14,254 nucleotides of DNA from an uncultured Ideonella sp. (GTDB taxonomy: Bacteria; Pseudomonadota; Gammaproteobacteria; Burkholderiales; Burkholderiaceae): NCBI GenBank assembly GCA_946479475.1, contig CAMLGG010000133.1, forward strand, positions 1 to 14,254. Direction: 5' to 3'. Under the pieces are notes generated by a model, which worked only from the letters and a program-made list of their open reading frames with translations, did not search any database and had not been told where the DNA came from. A program made the position numbers and the translations under genes. Below, piece after piece: positions 1-7,558 of the stretch (position 1 is its first letter; the number at the start of each line of letters is the position of its first letter).

Positions 1-56
1 CCTTCGGAGCGCTCGATCGCCGACACCGGGGCCGCAGCGTTCAACACGGCGCTCAC
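1..56 (-). CDS. Start of a downstream gene, probably the partner (OppC/DppC-type) ABC permease; partial
   Basis: Only about 18 codons are visible, reading M(GTG)-S-A-V-L-N-A-A-A-P-V-S-A-I-E-R-S-E before the window edge. The GTG at 56-54 overlaps the TGA of the upstream permease as GTGA, the arrangement expected for translationally coupled transporter subunits. In Dpp/Opp-type operons the gene after the B permease is normally the C permease, whose N-terminus is often a short polar cytoplasmic tail like this one. The product is therefore inferred from position and not recognised from the sequence itself. No membrane segment or EAA loop is visible in the part present. Confidence 0.5.
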   Translation of the reverse strand, partial: MSAVLNAAAPVSAIERSE

Positions 57-991
57 TTCAGCACCACCCGTGGATCGGCGGCCGCATAGAGCAGGTCGGT
101 CGCCAGGTTGATCAGCATCGTCAGCATCGCGAGGTAGACGGCGGCGGCCTGGATCACGGGGTAGTCGGCGCGGTTGACCGCCAGCAGCACCTCGCGGCCC
201 AGGCCGGGGATGGAGAAGAAGACCTCGATCAGGAAGGAGCCCACGAAGATGCCCGGCAGCGCCAGGCTCACGTTGGTGAAGATCGGGATGAGCGCGTTGC
301 GCAGCACGTGCTTGAACAGCACCGGCCCCTCGCCCAGGCCCTTGGCCCGCGCGGTGCGCACGTAATCCTGCCCCAGCTCGTCGAGAAAGAAGCTGCGGTA
401 AAGCCGAGTCTGCGGCGAGAGCCCGACGGCCACCGCCAGCAGCACCGGCAGCGGCACGTAGGTGGCCAGGTTCTTCCATGTCGAATCGCTCCAGCCCTGC
501 ACCGGGAACCAGCCGAGCTGGAAGCCGAAGAGGTACTGGCCCACGATCACGTAGACGAGGAAGGAGATTGACAGCGCCACCGTCGTGGCGACCATCAACG
601 CGCGGTCGGTGAGCGAGCCGCGCACGTAGGCGACGCCGAGCGCGATCGGGATCGCGAGCAGCGTGTCGAGGATCAGGATGGGCGTCATCACGGTCAGCGT
701 CGCGGGCAGGCGCGTGGCGAAGATGTGACTGATCGCCTCCTGCGTCGCCCAGCTCTTGCCCCACTCGAAGGTGACGATCTGCTTCAGGAAGATGCCGAGC
801 TGGATCCACCAGGGCTGGTTGAGCCCGAGCTGCTCGCGGATCACGTCGACCTGCTCGGGCGTGGCGTTCAGGCCGGCCAGGATCTCGGCCGGGTCGTCGC
901 CGACGAGCTTGAACAGGGCGAAGACGAACAGCACGACGCCGATGAGCGTCGGGATCATCTGCCACAGGCGCCGGATCAGGTAGGCGGCCAT
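53..991 (-). CDS. ABC transporter permease, DppB/OppB type (peptide/nickel uptake family)
   Basis: This is a 312-residue inner-membrane permease of the BPD_transp_1 class, the usual length for DppB/OppB. The N-terminus MAAYLIRRLWQMIPTLIGVV begins with the RRL plus first membrane helix typical of the family. The short DPA/L-G-L-N-Q-P motif follows at about 33-60. Further hydrophobic segments lie near 98-123, 132-156, 180-195, 240-262 and 280-303. The cytoplasmic EAA loop (about 209-236, YVRTARAKGLGE...HVLRNALIP) is the docking site for the ATPase. The start at 991 was chosen because everything before it in frame lacks family resemblance. The gene overlaps the next minus-strand gene (GTGA) and diverges from the three solute-binding protein genes, so it probably forms the channel for them. 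The exact substrate cannot be told from the permease; peptides are most likely. Confidence 0.93.
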   Translation of the reverse strand: MAAYLIRRLWQMIPTLIGVVLFVFALFKLVGDDPAEILAGLNATPEQVDVIREQLGLNQPWWIQLGIFLKQIVTFEWGKSWATQEAISHIFATRLPATLTVMTPILILDTLLAIPIALGVAYVRGSLTDRALMVATTVALSISFLVYVIVGQYLFGFQLGWFPVQGWSDSTWKNLATYVPLPVLLAVAVGLSPQTRLYRSFFLDELGQDYVRTARAKGLGEGPVLFKHVLRNALIPIFTNVSLALPGIFVGSFLIEVFFSIPGLGREVLLAVNRADYPVIQAAAVYLAMLTMLINLATDLLYAAADPRVVLK

Positions 992-1114
992 CGACTGCAG
1001 GCGTGGTGATGAGGATGGGGCGCAGTGTAGGGGCCGCGAAAGTCCCTTCGGCTCGGGGTTGGCCCCGCGTCGGCACGGATGCGCCGGGCCCATGCGATCG
1101 TCTATCGTTGCCGG
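992..1114. promoter_or_regulatory. Divergent intergenic region between permease and binding-protein operons
   Basis: These 123 bp separate the starts of the leftward permease operon and the rightward binding-protein operon, so both promoters should lie here. For the minus strand, a -10-like TACACT (complement of 1024-1029) lies about 33 bp before the permease ATG, but no good -35 is visible. For the plus strand I see only a weak AT-richer patch (tctatcg, about 1101-1107) just before the first binding-protein start. No clear Shine-Dalgarno precedes either start. The sequence cannot show whether a regulator binds here. Confidence 0.4.
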
Positions 1115-2899
1115 ATGATGCTTCTGCGGGTCCTCCGTCGCTGCTGCGTGCTCGGCCTCGCCGTGCTGGCGATGGGCGCGGCCGCGGCTGCGCCCAAGGT
1201 GCTGCGCTACGCGCTGGTGAGCGATGCCACCTCGCTCGACCCGGTGGCCTTCAGCGACATCTACGGCCAGGAGATCGCCGGCAGCATCTTCGAGCCGCTG
1301 TACCGCTTCGACTTCCTCGCAAGGCCGGTCAAGGTGAGGCCGCAGCTGGCGCTCTCCTTGCCCGAGCCGAGCGCCGACTGGCGCGAGTACATCGTGCGGC
1401 TGCGGCCCGGTGTCTTCTATGCCGACGACCCGGCCTTCGGCGGCCGTCCGCGCGAGGTGCTCGCCGAGGACGTGGTCTTCGCGATCAAGCGCATCTTCGA
1501 TCCGCGCTGGAAGAGCCCCGTCTACCCGACCTTCGCCAGCATCGGCCTCAAGGGACTCGACGATCTGCGCAAGCGTTCGATCGAGCATCGGGAGCCCTTC
1601 GACTACGCGCGGCCGGCCGAAGGCGTTGCCGCGCTGGATGCGCACACGCTGCGCTTCCGCCTGGACAAGCCCGACCCGCGCTTCGTCTTCAGCCTCACCG
1701 GCGTGCTGGCCACCGCGCCGATGGCGCACGAGGTGGTCGAGCGCTACGGCGACGAGATCGGCGAGCACCCGGTGGGCAGCGGCCCCTTCGTGCTCGCGAG
1801 CTGGCGGCGCGGCTCGCAGATCGTGCTGGAGCGCAATCCGGCGTACCGCGAGGTCCGCTACGACGAGCAGGCCACGCCGGGCGACACCGCGGCGGAGACG
1901 ATCTCCGCAGCGTTGCACGGCCGACGCCTGCCGATGGTCGACCGCGTGGAGATCCAGGTGATCGACGAAGACCAGCCGCGCTGGCTGGCCTTCCTGCGCG
2001 GCGAGCTCGACCTGTGTTCGATGCCGGGCACCTTCGCGCCCACCGCCTATCCCGGCGGCCGTCTCGCGCCAAACCTCAGGCGCCAGGGCCTGGTGGCGCA
2101 GCGCCTCACGCGGCCCGATCTCGTCTACACCGTGTTCAACATGGACGACCCGGTCGTCGGCGGGTATGGCCCCGCGCAGGTGGCCCTGCGACGCGCCATC
2201 GGCCTGGGCTACGACAACCACGAGGAGATCCGCTGGATACGCCGCAGCCTCGGGGTGGCGGCGCAGTCCGTCGTGCCGCCTTCGACCTACGGCTACGACC
2301 CGCAGCTCAAGAGCGAGATGAGCGAGTACGACCCGGCGCGCGCCAACGCGCTGCTGGACCTGTACGGCTACGCCGACCGCGACGGAGACGGCTGGCGCGA
2401 GCGGCCCGACGGCACGCCGCTGGTGCTGCAGTACCACACCGACAAGACGCTGCGGCCGTTCAACGAGCTGTGGGAGCGCCGCATGAAGGCGCTGCACCTG
2501 CGCATCGAGTTCCTGCCCGGCCAGTGGACGGAGCAGGCCAAGGCCGCCCGCGCGGGCAAGCTGATGATCTGGTTCCTTTCGTGGAACGCGGGGGCGCCGG
2601 ACGCCGACGAGTTCCTTCGCCTCGGCTACGGCCAGCTCACGGGCGGCGACAACCTCTCGCGCTTCAATCTCCCGGCCTTCAACGCGCTGTACGAGCGGCA
2701 GTCGGCGTTGCCGGACGGCCCCGAGCGCGAAGCCGCCATCGCGGCGGCCAACCACCTGCTGCTCGCCTACATGCCCATGAAGGCCCACGTCCACCGCATC
2801 GCGGTCTGGATGAACTGGCCCCGCGTCCAGGGCTTCGTGCCGCACCCCTACCTGAGACCCTTCCATGCCTTCGTCGATCTGGCGGAGGCGAAGCCATGA
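1115..2899 (+). CDS. Extracellular solute-binding protein family 5, paralog 1 of 3
   Basis: Periplasmic receptor of about 594 residues for a peptide-type ABC importer (SBP_bac_5). A signal peptide is evident at residues 1-26: Arg-containing n-region, LGLAVLAMG core, then an AAAAA cleavage region. The mature protein starts with PKVLRYAL. Family features include the ADDPAFGGRPRE segment and the HPVGSGPF...ERNPAYRE motif. The C-lobe has a DRDGDG loop at about 421-426, which resembles a calcium-binding DxDxDG loop. The ATG at 1115 was chosen (1118 is equally possible) because it starts a normal signal peptide; an in-frame ATG at 1079 would add 12 polar residues. The stop overlaps the next start as ATGA. 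It is homologous over its full length to the next two genes. Compared with paralogs 2 and 3 its ligand-facing stretches and C-terminus differ most, and it lacks the WWQY motif near the end. Substrate unknown; short peptides are the default for the family. Confidence 0.92.
   Translation: MMLLRVLRRCCVLGLAVLAMGAAAAAPKVLRYALVSDATSLDPVAFSDIYGQEIAGSIFEPLYRFDFLARPVKVRPQLALSLPEPSADWREYIVRLRPGVFYADDPAFGGRPREVLAEDVVFAIKRIFDPRWKSPVYPTFASIGLKGLDDLRKRSIEHREPFDYARPAEGVAALDAHTLRFRLDKPDPRFVFSLTGVLATAPMAHEVVERYGDEIGEHPVGSGPFVLASWRRGSQIVLERNPAYREVRYDEQATPGDTAAETISAALHGRRLPMVDRVEIQVIDEDQPRWLAFLRGELDLCSMPGTFAPTAYPGGRLAPNLRRQGLVAQRLTRPDLVYTVFNMDDPVVGGYGPAQVALRRAIGLGYDNHEEIRWIRRSLGVAAQSVVPPSTYGYDPQLKSEMSEYDPARANALLDLYGYADRDGDGWRERPDGTPLVLQYHTDKTLRPFNELWERRMKALHLRIEFLPGQWTEQAKAARAGKLMIWFLSWNAGAPDADEFLRLGYGQLTGGDNLSRFNLPAFNALYERQSALPDGPEREAAIAAANHLLLAYMPMKAHVHRIAVWMNWPRVQGFVPHPYLRPFHAFVDLAEAKP
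2884..2888 (+). promoter_or_regulatory. Shine-Dalgarno GGAGG for the second binding protein
   Basis: GGAGG ends 7 bases before the ATG at 2896, inside the last codons of the first binding-protein gene. It supports the ATGA-overlapping start and independent re-initiation at the second gene. Confidence 0.7.
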
Positions 2900-4758
2900 A
2901 GAACTCGATCCCCTTCGGCGCGCTGCTGCTCGCGCTCGCCCTCGCTCCCGCCGCGGTCACGGCCGCGGATCCTGCTGCTGCCGCACCGGCGCCGCCGCAG
3001 CAGCATCAGCCGAAGGTGCTGCGCTACGCCTTCCCCATCGCCGAGTCCGGCTTCGATCCGGCGCAGATCAGCGACGTCTACTCGCGCATCGCCGCGGGCA
3101 ACATCTTCGAGGCGCCGCTGACCTACGACTTTCTGGCGCGGCCCGCCAAGCTGCGGCCGGCCACGGCCGAGTCGCTGCCCGAGGTGTCGGCCGACTTCAG
3201 GACCTTCACCTTCCGCATCAAGCCCGGCATCTACTTCGCCGACGACCCGGCCTTCAACGGCCGGAAGCGCGAGCTGGTGGCCGAGGACTACGTCTACTCG
3301 ATCAAGCGCCACTACGACCCGCGCTGGAAGAGCCCGAACCTGTTCAACTTCGAGAACTCGAAGATCCTCGGGCTCGGCGAGCTGCGCCAGAAGGCCATCC
3401 GCGGCAAGCAGCCCTTCGACTACGACACGCCGGTGGAGGGCCTGCGCGCGCTCGACCGCTACACCTTCGTCGTCAAGGTGGCCGAGCCTTCGCCACGGCT
3501 GGCGCTGATCTTCGCCGATGCAGGCGTGGTCGGCGCCGTGGCGCGCGAGGTCATCGAGGCCGCGCCCGAGAAGGCGATGGAGCATCCGGTGGGCACCGGG
3601 CCCTACCGGCTGGCGCAGTGGCGCCGTTCTTCGCTGATGGTGTTCGAGCGCAACCCCAACTACCGCGAGGTGCTCTACGAAGCCGAGCCGCCGGCCGACG
3701 ACGCGGTCTCGCAGGCCATCGCCGCGAAACTGCGCGGGCGCCGCCTGCCGATGATCGACCGCATCGAGGTCCACATCGTCGAGGAGTCGCAGCCGCGCCT
3801 GCTGGCCTTCCTCAACCGCGAGCACGACTGGCTCGACCGCCTGCCGCCCGAGCTTTCGCCGCCTTACGTGCCCAACGGCGAGCTCGCCCCGCACCTGCGC
3901 AAGAAAGGCATCCAGCTCGAGCGCGTGCCGGCGGTCGACGTGAGCTACAGCTACTTCGGCATGGAGAACCCGGTGGTCGGCGGCTACACGCCGGAGAAGG
4001 TCGCGCTGCGCCGCGCCATCGGCCTGGCCTACGACGTCGATGCCGAGATCACGCAGGCACGCAAGGGCCAGGGCATGCCGGCGCAGGCCATCGTGCCGCC
4101 GCAGATGCGTGGCTACGATCCGGCCTTCAAGAGCGAGATGAGCGAGCACGACGTGGGCAAGGCACGCGCGCTGCTCGACCTGTACGGCTACGTCGACCGC
4201 GATGGAGACGGCTGGCGAGACCAGCCCGACGGCTCGCCGCTGGTCATCGAGTACTCGTCGCAGCCCGACCAGGCCTCGCGCCAGCTGCAGGAGCTGTGGC
4301 GCAAGGCGATGGACGCGATCAGCGTGAAGGTCGAGTTCCGCATCGCCAAGTGGCCCGAGCAGCTCAAGGCTTCGCGCAGCGGCAAGCTCATGATGTGGGG
4401 CGTGGCCTGGAGCGCGACCCAGCCCGATGCGAGCGACCTGCTGGGCCTGATGTACGGGCCGAACAAGGGCCAGTCCAACCACGCCCGCTTCGACCTGCCG
4501 GCCTTCAACCGCCTCTACGAGCAGCAGGCGGCGATGCCCGACGGCCCCGAGCGCGACGCGCTGATCCGCGAGGCCAAGAAGATAGGCGTGGCCTACATGC
4601 CCTACAAGATCATCACGCACCGGCTGCTCAACGACCTGATGCATCCGTGGGTGGTGGGCTACCGGCGCCACGCCTACCTGCGCGGCTGGTGGCAGTACCT
4701 GGACATCGACCTCGACGCGCGCCGGCGCGCACTGGACGAGGCGACAGAGCCGGGATGA
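2896..4758 (+). CDS. Extracellular solute-binding protein family 5, paralog 2 of 3
   Basis: Periplasmic receptor of 620 residues, SBP_bac_5 type. It has a good Sec signal peptide (MKNSIPFGALLLALALAPAA, cleavage near VTA/AD at about 23) and then an Ala/Pro/Gln-rich linker to about 38 before the shared PKVLRYAF start of the folded domain. Family landmarks are ADDPAFNGRKREL, EHPVGTGPYRLAQW, ERNPNYRE and, in the C-lobe, DRDGDGWRDQPDG beginning at about residue 434. The C-terminal region carries the GWWQYLDID motif shared with paralog 3. The start at 2896 overlaps the preceding stop (ATGA) and has a GGAGG ribosome site; the end overlaps the third paralog (ATGA). The set arose by tandem duplication within the family (inference). 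Substrate is not known; distinct specificities for the three receptors are likely because conserved framework blocks alternate with divergent pocket-facing stretches. Confidence 0.93.
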   Translation: MKNSIPFGALLLALALAPAAVTAADPAAAAPAPPQQHQPKVLRYAFPIAESGFDPAQISDVYSRIAAGNIFEAPLTYDFLARPAKLRPATAESLPEVSADFRTFTFRIKPGIYFADDPAFNGRKRELVAEDYVYSIKRHYDPRWKSPNLFNFENSKILGLGELRQKAIRGKQPFDYDTPVEGLRALDRYTFVVKVAEPSPRLALIFADAGVVGAVAREVIEAAPEKAMEHPVGTGPYRLAQWRRSSLMVFERNPNYREVLYEAEPPADDAVSQAIAAKLRGRRLPMIDRIEVHIVEESQPRLLAFLNREHDWLDRLPPELSPPYVPNGELAPHLRKKGIQLERVPAVDVSYSYFGMENPVVGGYTPEKVALRRAIGLAYDVDAEITQARKGQGMPAQAIVPPQMRGYDPAFKSEMSEHDVGKARALLDLYGYVDRDGDGWRDQPDGSPLVIEYSSQPDQASRQLQELWRKAMDAISVKVEFRIAKWPEQLKASRSGKLMMWGVAWSATQPDASDLLGLMYGPNKGQSNHARFDLPAFNRLYEQQAAMPDGPERDALIREAKKIGVAYMPYKIITHRLLNDLMHPWVVGYRRHAYLRGWWQYLDIDLDARRRALDEATEPG

Positions 4759-6572
4759 AAAGGCGCAGCCTCCGCGCCGCCGGCCGGCTCCCGCCGGCCG
4801 CCTGGGCCGCGGCCGCGGAGGGCGGCAAGACCGATCCGCTCAAGGTGCTGCGCTATGCGTTCCAGGTCGCCGAGACCAGCTTCGACCCGACGCAGATCAA
4901 CGACCTGTACTCGCGCACCGTCACCGCGCACATCTTCGAGGCGCTCTACACCTACGACCACCTGGCGCGGCCGGCGAAGTTCAAGCCGCTCACGGCCGTG
5001 GGCCTGCCCGAGCACAGCGAGGACTGGCGCACCTGGACGATGCGCGTGAAGCCGGGCATCCACTTCGCGGACGACCCGGCCTTCGGCGGCCGCCGGCGCG
5101 AGCTGGTGGCCGAGGACTACGTCTACGCCATCAAGCGCTTCGCCGACCCGGCGAACAAGAGCCCGATCTGGGGCTACGTCGACACCTACAAGCTGCTGGG
5201 CCTCGGCGAGGCGCGCCAGCGTGCAATCGAGGGCAGGAAGGCATTCGACTACGACGCGCCCATCGAGGGCCTGCGCGCGCTGGACCGCTACACCCTCCAG
5301 ATCCGGCTGGCGGAGGCCCGGCCGCGCTTCATCGAGTTCCTCGCCGCCAGCGACCTCTTCGGCGGGGTGGCGCGCGAGGTGGTCCAGGCCTACGGCGACC
5401 GCACCGGAGAGCACCCGGTCGGCACCGGGCCCTTCCGCCTCGCCGAATGGCGCCGCGGCAACTTCTTCGCACTCGAGCGCAACCCCGACTACCGCGAGCG
5501 CTTCTACGACGCGCAGCCGAACGACGACGACGCCGAGGGCCAGGCGATCGCCGCGCGATTCAAGGGCCGCCGCCTGCCCCTGGTCGACCGGGTCGAGATC
5601 TCGGTCATCGAGGAGAACCAGCCGCGCTGGCTGTCCTTCCTCAACGGCCAGCACAACTACATCGAGCTCGTGCCGGCCGAGTACGCCAACCTGGCGATGC
5701 CCAACGGCCACCTCGCGCCCAACCTCGCCAGGCAGGGGATGCAGGGCTGGCGCATGCTGCGCGCCGACAACCACGCCACCTTCTTCAACCTCGACGATCC
5801 GCTGGTCGGCGGCTACACCGCCGAGAAGGTGGCGCTGCGCCGGGCCATCGCGCTCGGGCTGGACGTGCAGCGCGAGATCCGCCTGGTGCACAAGGGCCAG
5901 GCCGTGCCGGCGCAAGGGCCGCTGCAGCCCAACACCAACTCCTTCGACCCGGATTTCCGCAGCGAGATGAGCGCCTACGACCCGCCGCGCGCGCAGGCCC
6001 TGCTCGACCTCTACGGCTACGTCGACCGCGACGGCGACGGCTGGCGCGAGCAGCCCGACGGCTCGCCGCTGCTGCTGGAGTGGTCGATCTCCAGCGACAA
6101 CCGGGACCGCCAGATGGCCGAGCAGTACCAGCGCGACATGGCGGCGCTGAAGCTCAAGGTCCACTTCCGCGTCGGCCAATGGCCCGAGCTGCTGAAGTCC
6201 GCCCGCGCCGGCAGCTTCATGATCTGGCACGTGGGCAACCTCTCGGCCTCGCCGGACAGCATCGGCGCGCTGCAGCGCTACGACAGCACGCAGATCGGCG
6301 GGCAGAACATGGCGCGCTTCCGCCGGCCGGAGTTCGATGCGATCTACAGGCGCCTGTCGGCCTTGCCCGACGGCGCGGAGCGCGACTCGCTGTTCGTGCA
6401 GGCCGAGAAGCTGGCCGCTGCGTGGATGCCCTACCGCGCCCGCTGGCACACCCTGGTCACCGACCTGGCGCGCGGCGAGCTGCAGGGCTATCGGCGCCCG
6501 CTGTTCTGGCAGGACTGGTGGCAGTACGTGGACATCGCCGCGCCTGCCTCGAAGAAGGAGGCCGCGAAGTGA
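4755..6572 (+). CDS. Extracellular solute-binding protein family 5, paralog 3 of 3, with defective-looking signal peptide
   Basis: This 605-residue protein aligns with the two preceding paralogs from LKVLRYAFQVAETSFDP onward. It has the ADDPAFGGRRREL, EHPVGTGPFRLAEW and ERNPDYRE blocks, DRDGDGWREQPDG at about 424 and DWWQYVDI near the end. The domain is complete and has no stop codons. Its N-terminus is odd: MKRRSLRAAGRLPPAAWAAA has a positive start and an Ala-rich end that could be a cleavage site, but no continuous hydrophobic core; Gly-Arg-Leu-Pro-Pro stands where the core should be. An RRxL pair recalls a Tat motif, but the required hydrophobic stretch is still missing. No alternative in-frame start upstream would supply one. 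The start overlaps the second paralog (ATGA), with only a weak ribosome site. Either a small in-frame deletion or assembly error removed the core, or the protein is poorly exported. Confidence 0.88.
   Translation: MKRRSLRAAGRLPPAAWAAAAEGGKTDPLKVLRYAFQVAETSFDPTQINDLYSRTVTAHIFEALYTYDHLARPAKFKPLTAVGLPEHSEDWRTWTMRVKPGIHFADDPAFGGRRRELVAEDYVYAIKRFADPANKSPIWGYVDTYKLLGLGEARQRAIEGRKAFDYDAPIEGLRALDRYTLQIRLAEARPRFIEFLAASDLFGGVAREVVQAYGDRTGEHPVGTGPFRLAEWRRGNFFALERNPDYRERFYDAQPNDDDAEGQAIAARFKGRRLPLVDRVEISVIEENQPRWLSFLNGQHNYIELVPAEYANLAMPNGHLAPNLARQGMQGWRMLRADNHATFFNLDDPLVGGYTAEKVALRRAIALGLDVQREIRLVHKGQAVPAQGPLQPNTNSFDPDFRSEMSAYDPPRAQALLDLYGYVDRDGDGWREQPDGSPLLLEWSISSDNRDRQMAEQYQRDMAALKLKVHFRVGQWPELLKSARAGSFMIWHVGNLSASPDSIGALQRYDSTQIGGQNMARFRRPEFDAIYRRLSALPDGAERDSLFVQAEKLAAAWMPYRARWHTLVTDLARGELQGYRRPLFWQDWWQYVDIAAPASKKEAAK
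4781..4800 (+). repeat. Perfect GC hairpin early in the third binding-protein gene
   Basis: An 8-bp stem (cggccggc at 4781-4788, gccggccg at 4793-4800) closes a tccc tetraloop, beginning 27 bases into the coding sequence. The encoded residues are those that replace the expected hydrophobic core of the signal peptide. Such a structure could slow translation in the mRNA, or mark a place where polymerase or assembly deleted bases. Confidence 0.6.
6555..6561 (+). promoter_or_regulatory. Shine-Dalgarno AAGGAGG for the RDD protein
   Basis: AAGGAGG lies 7 bases before the GTG at 6569 and is the strongest ribosome site in the window. It decides the GTG start that overlaps the preceding stop as GTGA. 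Confidence 0.75.
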
Positions 6573-7558
6573 GGCTCGCCCCGCTGCGCTCGGGAACGGT
6601 GGTGGCGGACACCCGCCGTTGGGTCACGCCCGAGGAGCTCAACGTCGCGCCGGCGCTGCTGGGAATGCCGCTGGCGAAGCCTGGCCAGCGCCTCGTCGCC
6701 ATGGGCATCGACCTCGCAGCCATCGGCATCGCCTCCAGCCTGGCCAACGGCTGGTTCCTGGTCGCCGGGCTGCTGGGCCTGGGCGAGCGCGCGCTGGCCC
6801 GCCGGCGCCGCCCGGGCATGCTGCGCACGGCGCTCGCCTGGAGCCTGGCGGCGCTGCTGGCGTATGCCGGCGTGCGGGAGGCGATGGACGTGCCGGCCAA
6901 GTCCAGCCGGCCCCAGATCGCCAGCGAAGCGCTCGACGACGACGATGACGAGGAGGCCACCGCGCGCAATGCGGCCCTGGTGCTGGCGATGATCCAGGGC
7001 ACGCCTGCGGCCGAGGCCCTGGCCCAGGCCGCATCAGCCGCATCAGCCGCATCAGCCGCATCAACCGCTTCCGCCGCCTCCGCCCCGGACATGGCGGCCT
7101 CGGCCGCCGCCGCCATCGCGCAGCTGCGCCAGCAGGTCCGCGCGCTCAAGCTGGACCTCGCCAGGCAGCGCGCGGCATCGGAGGAGGCCTTGAAGTCGCA
7201 GAACTGGCGCGAGCGCCTGCGCCGCCTGGGCCTGGACTTCGGCATCGGCTACGGCTGGGCGCTGGCCTACTTCTCCCTGCTGCCGAGCTGGTGGCGCGGC
7301 CAGACGCTGGGCAAGCGGCTCATGGGCCTGCGCGTGGTCGAGATCACCGGCAAGCCGATGGCGACGATGCTCAACCTCAAGCGCTTCGGCGGCTACCTCG
7401 CCGGCATGGCCACCGGCGGCCTGGGCCTGCTGCAGCTGCTGTGGGATCCGAACCGCCAGGCCCTGCAGGACAAGGCCGCGCATACCGTGGTGGTCGACGA
7501 GCGCCGGCCGCGCCGCATCCCCGCGCCGGTCGACCCCTTCCCCGACACGAGCCCCTGA
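6569..7558 (+). CDS. RDD family membrane protein with a long charged/Ala-rich/coiled-coil insert
   Basis: This 329-residue predicted inner-membrane protein starts at a GTG. The RDD signatures are split. The first helix block (PGQRLVAMGIDLAAIG, Arg41 and Asp48) lies at about 38-72. The second half holds helix 3 (about 222-242), the QTLGKRLMGLRVVE motif (245-258), a glycine-rich helix (273-292) and the closing QDKAAHTVVVDE (300-311). Between them are an extra hydrophobic helix (about 84-101), an acidic run (DDDDDEE at 123-129), an Ala/Ser low-complexity stretch (154-182) and a probable coiled coil (about 183-220). Usual RDD proteins are about 150-200 residues, so roughly 120-150 residues are added. 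The family's function is poorly defined; transport or membrane-stress roles have been proposed for some members. It overlaps the preceding binding protein and the following synthetase gene, so it is co-translated with them. Confidence 0.85.
   Translation: MRLAPLRSGTVVADTRRWVTPEELNVAPALLGMPLAKPGQRLVAMGIDLAAIGIASSLANGWFLVAGLLGLGERALARRRRPGMLRTALAWSLAALLAYAGVREAMDVPAKSSRPQIASEALDDDDDEEATARNAALVLAMIQGTPAAEALAQAASAASAASAASTASAASAPDMAASAAAAIAQLRQQVRALKLDLARQRAASEEALKSQNWRERLRRLGLDFGIGYGWALAYFSLLPSWWRGQTLGKRLMGLRVVEITGKPMATMLNLKRFGGYLAGMATGGLGLLQLLWDPNRQALQDKAAHTVVVDERRPRRIPAPVDPFPDTSP
7031..7066 (+). repeat. Four tandem 9-bp repeats (gcatcagcc) in the RDD gene
   Basis: Three exact copies and one with a single change (gcatcaacc) encode an Ala-Ser-Ala tandem. 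Being a multiple of three, copy-number change by slippage would alter linker length without a frameshift. The copies use the AT-richer codons gca and tca, unlike the surrounding GC-ending codons, which suggests recent expansion. Confidence 0.9.

Noticed and set aside
992..2866. Very long open frame on the minus strand running upstream from the permease through the first binding protein (over 900 codons if joined).
   Set aside because: The part before 991 is Arg/His/Val/Ala-rich with no family resemblance and lies antisense to a clearly conserved gene. It is a GC-driven shadow, and the permease has a natural start at 991.
4755..4830. Frameshift as the explanation for the odd N-terminus of the third binding protein.
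   Set aside because: Neither other frame between 4771 and 4830 encodes a hydrophobic stretch, so a simple one-base error does not restore a signal peptide; a small deletion fits better.
2848..6449. Two further ~600-codon minus-strand open frames opposite binding proteins 2 and 3.
   Set aside because: Both are composed of the same His/Arg/Val/Ala-biased shadow sequence in the same relative frame as the antisense of paralog 1. Their similarity to each other follows from the homology of the sense genes.
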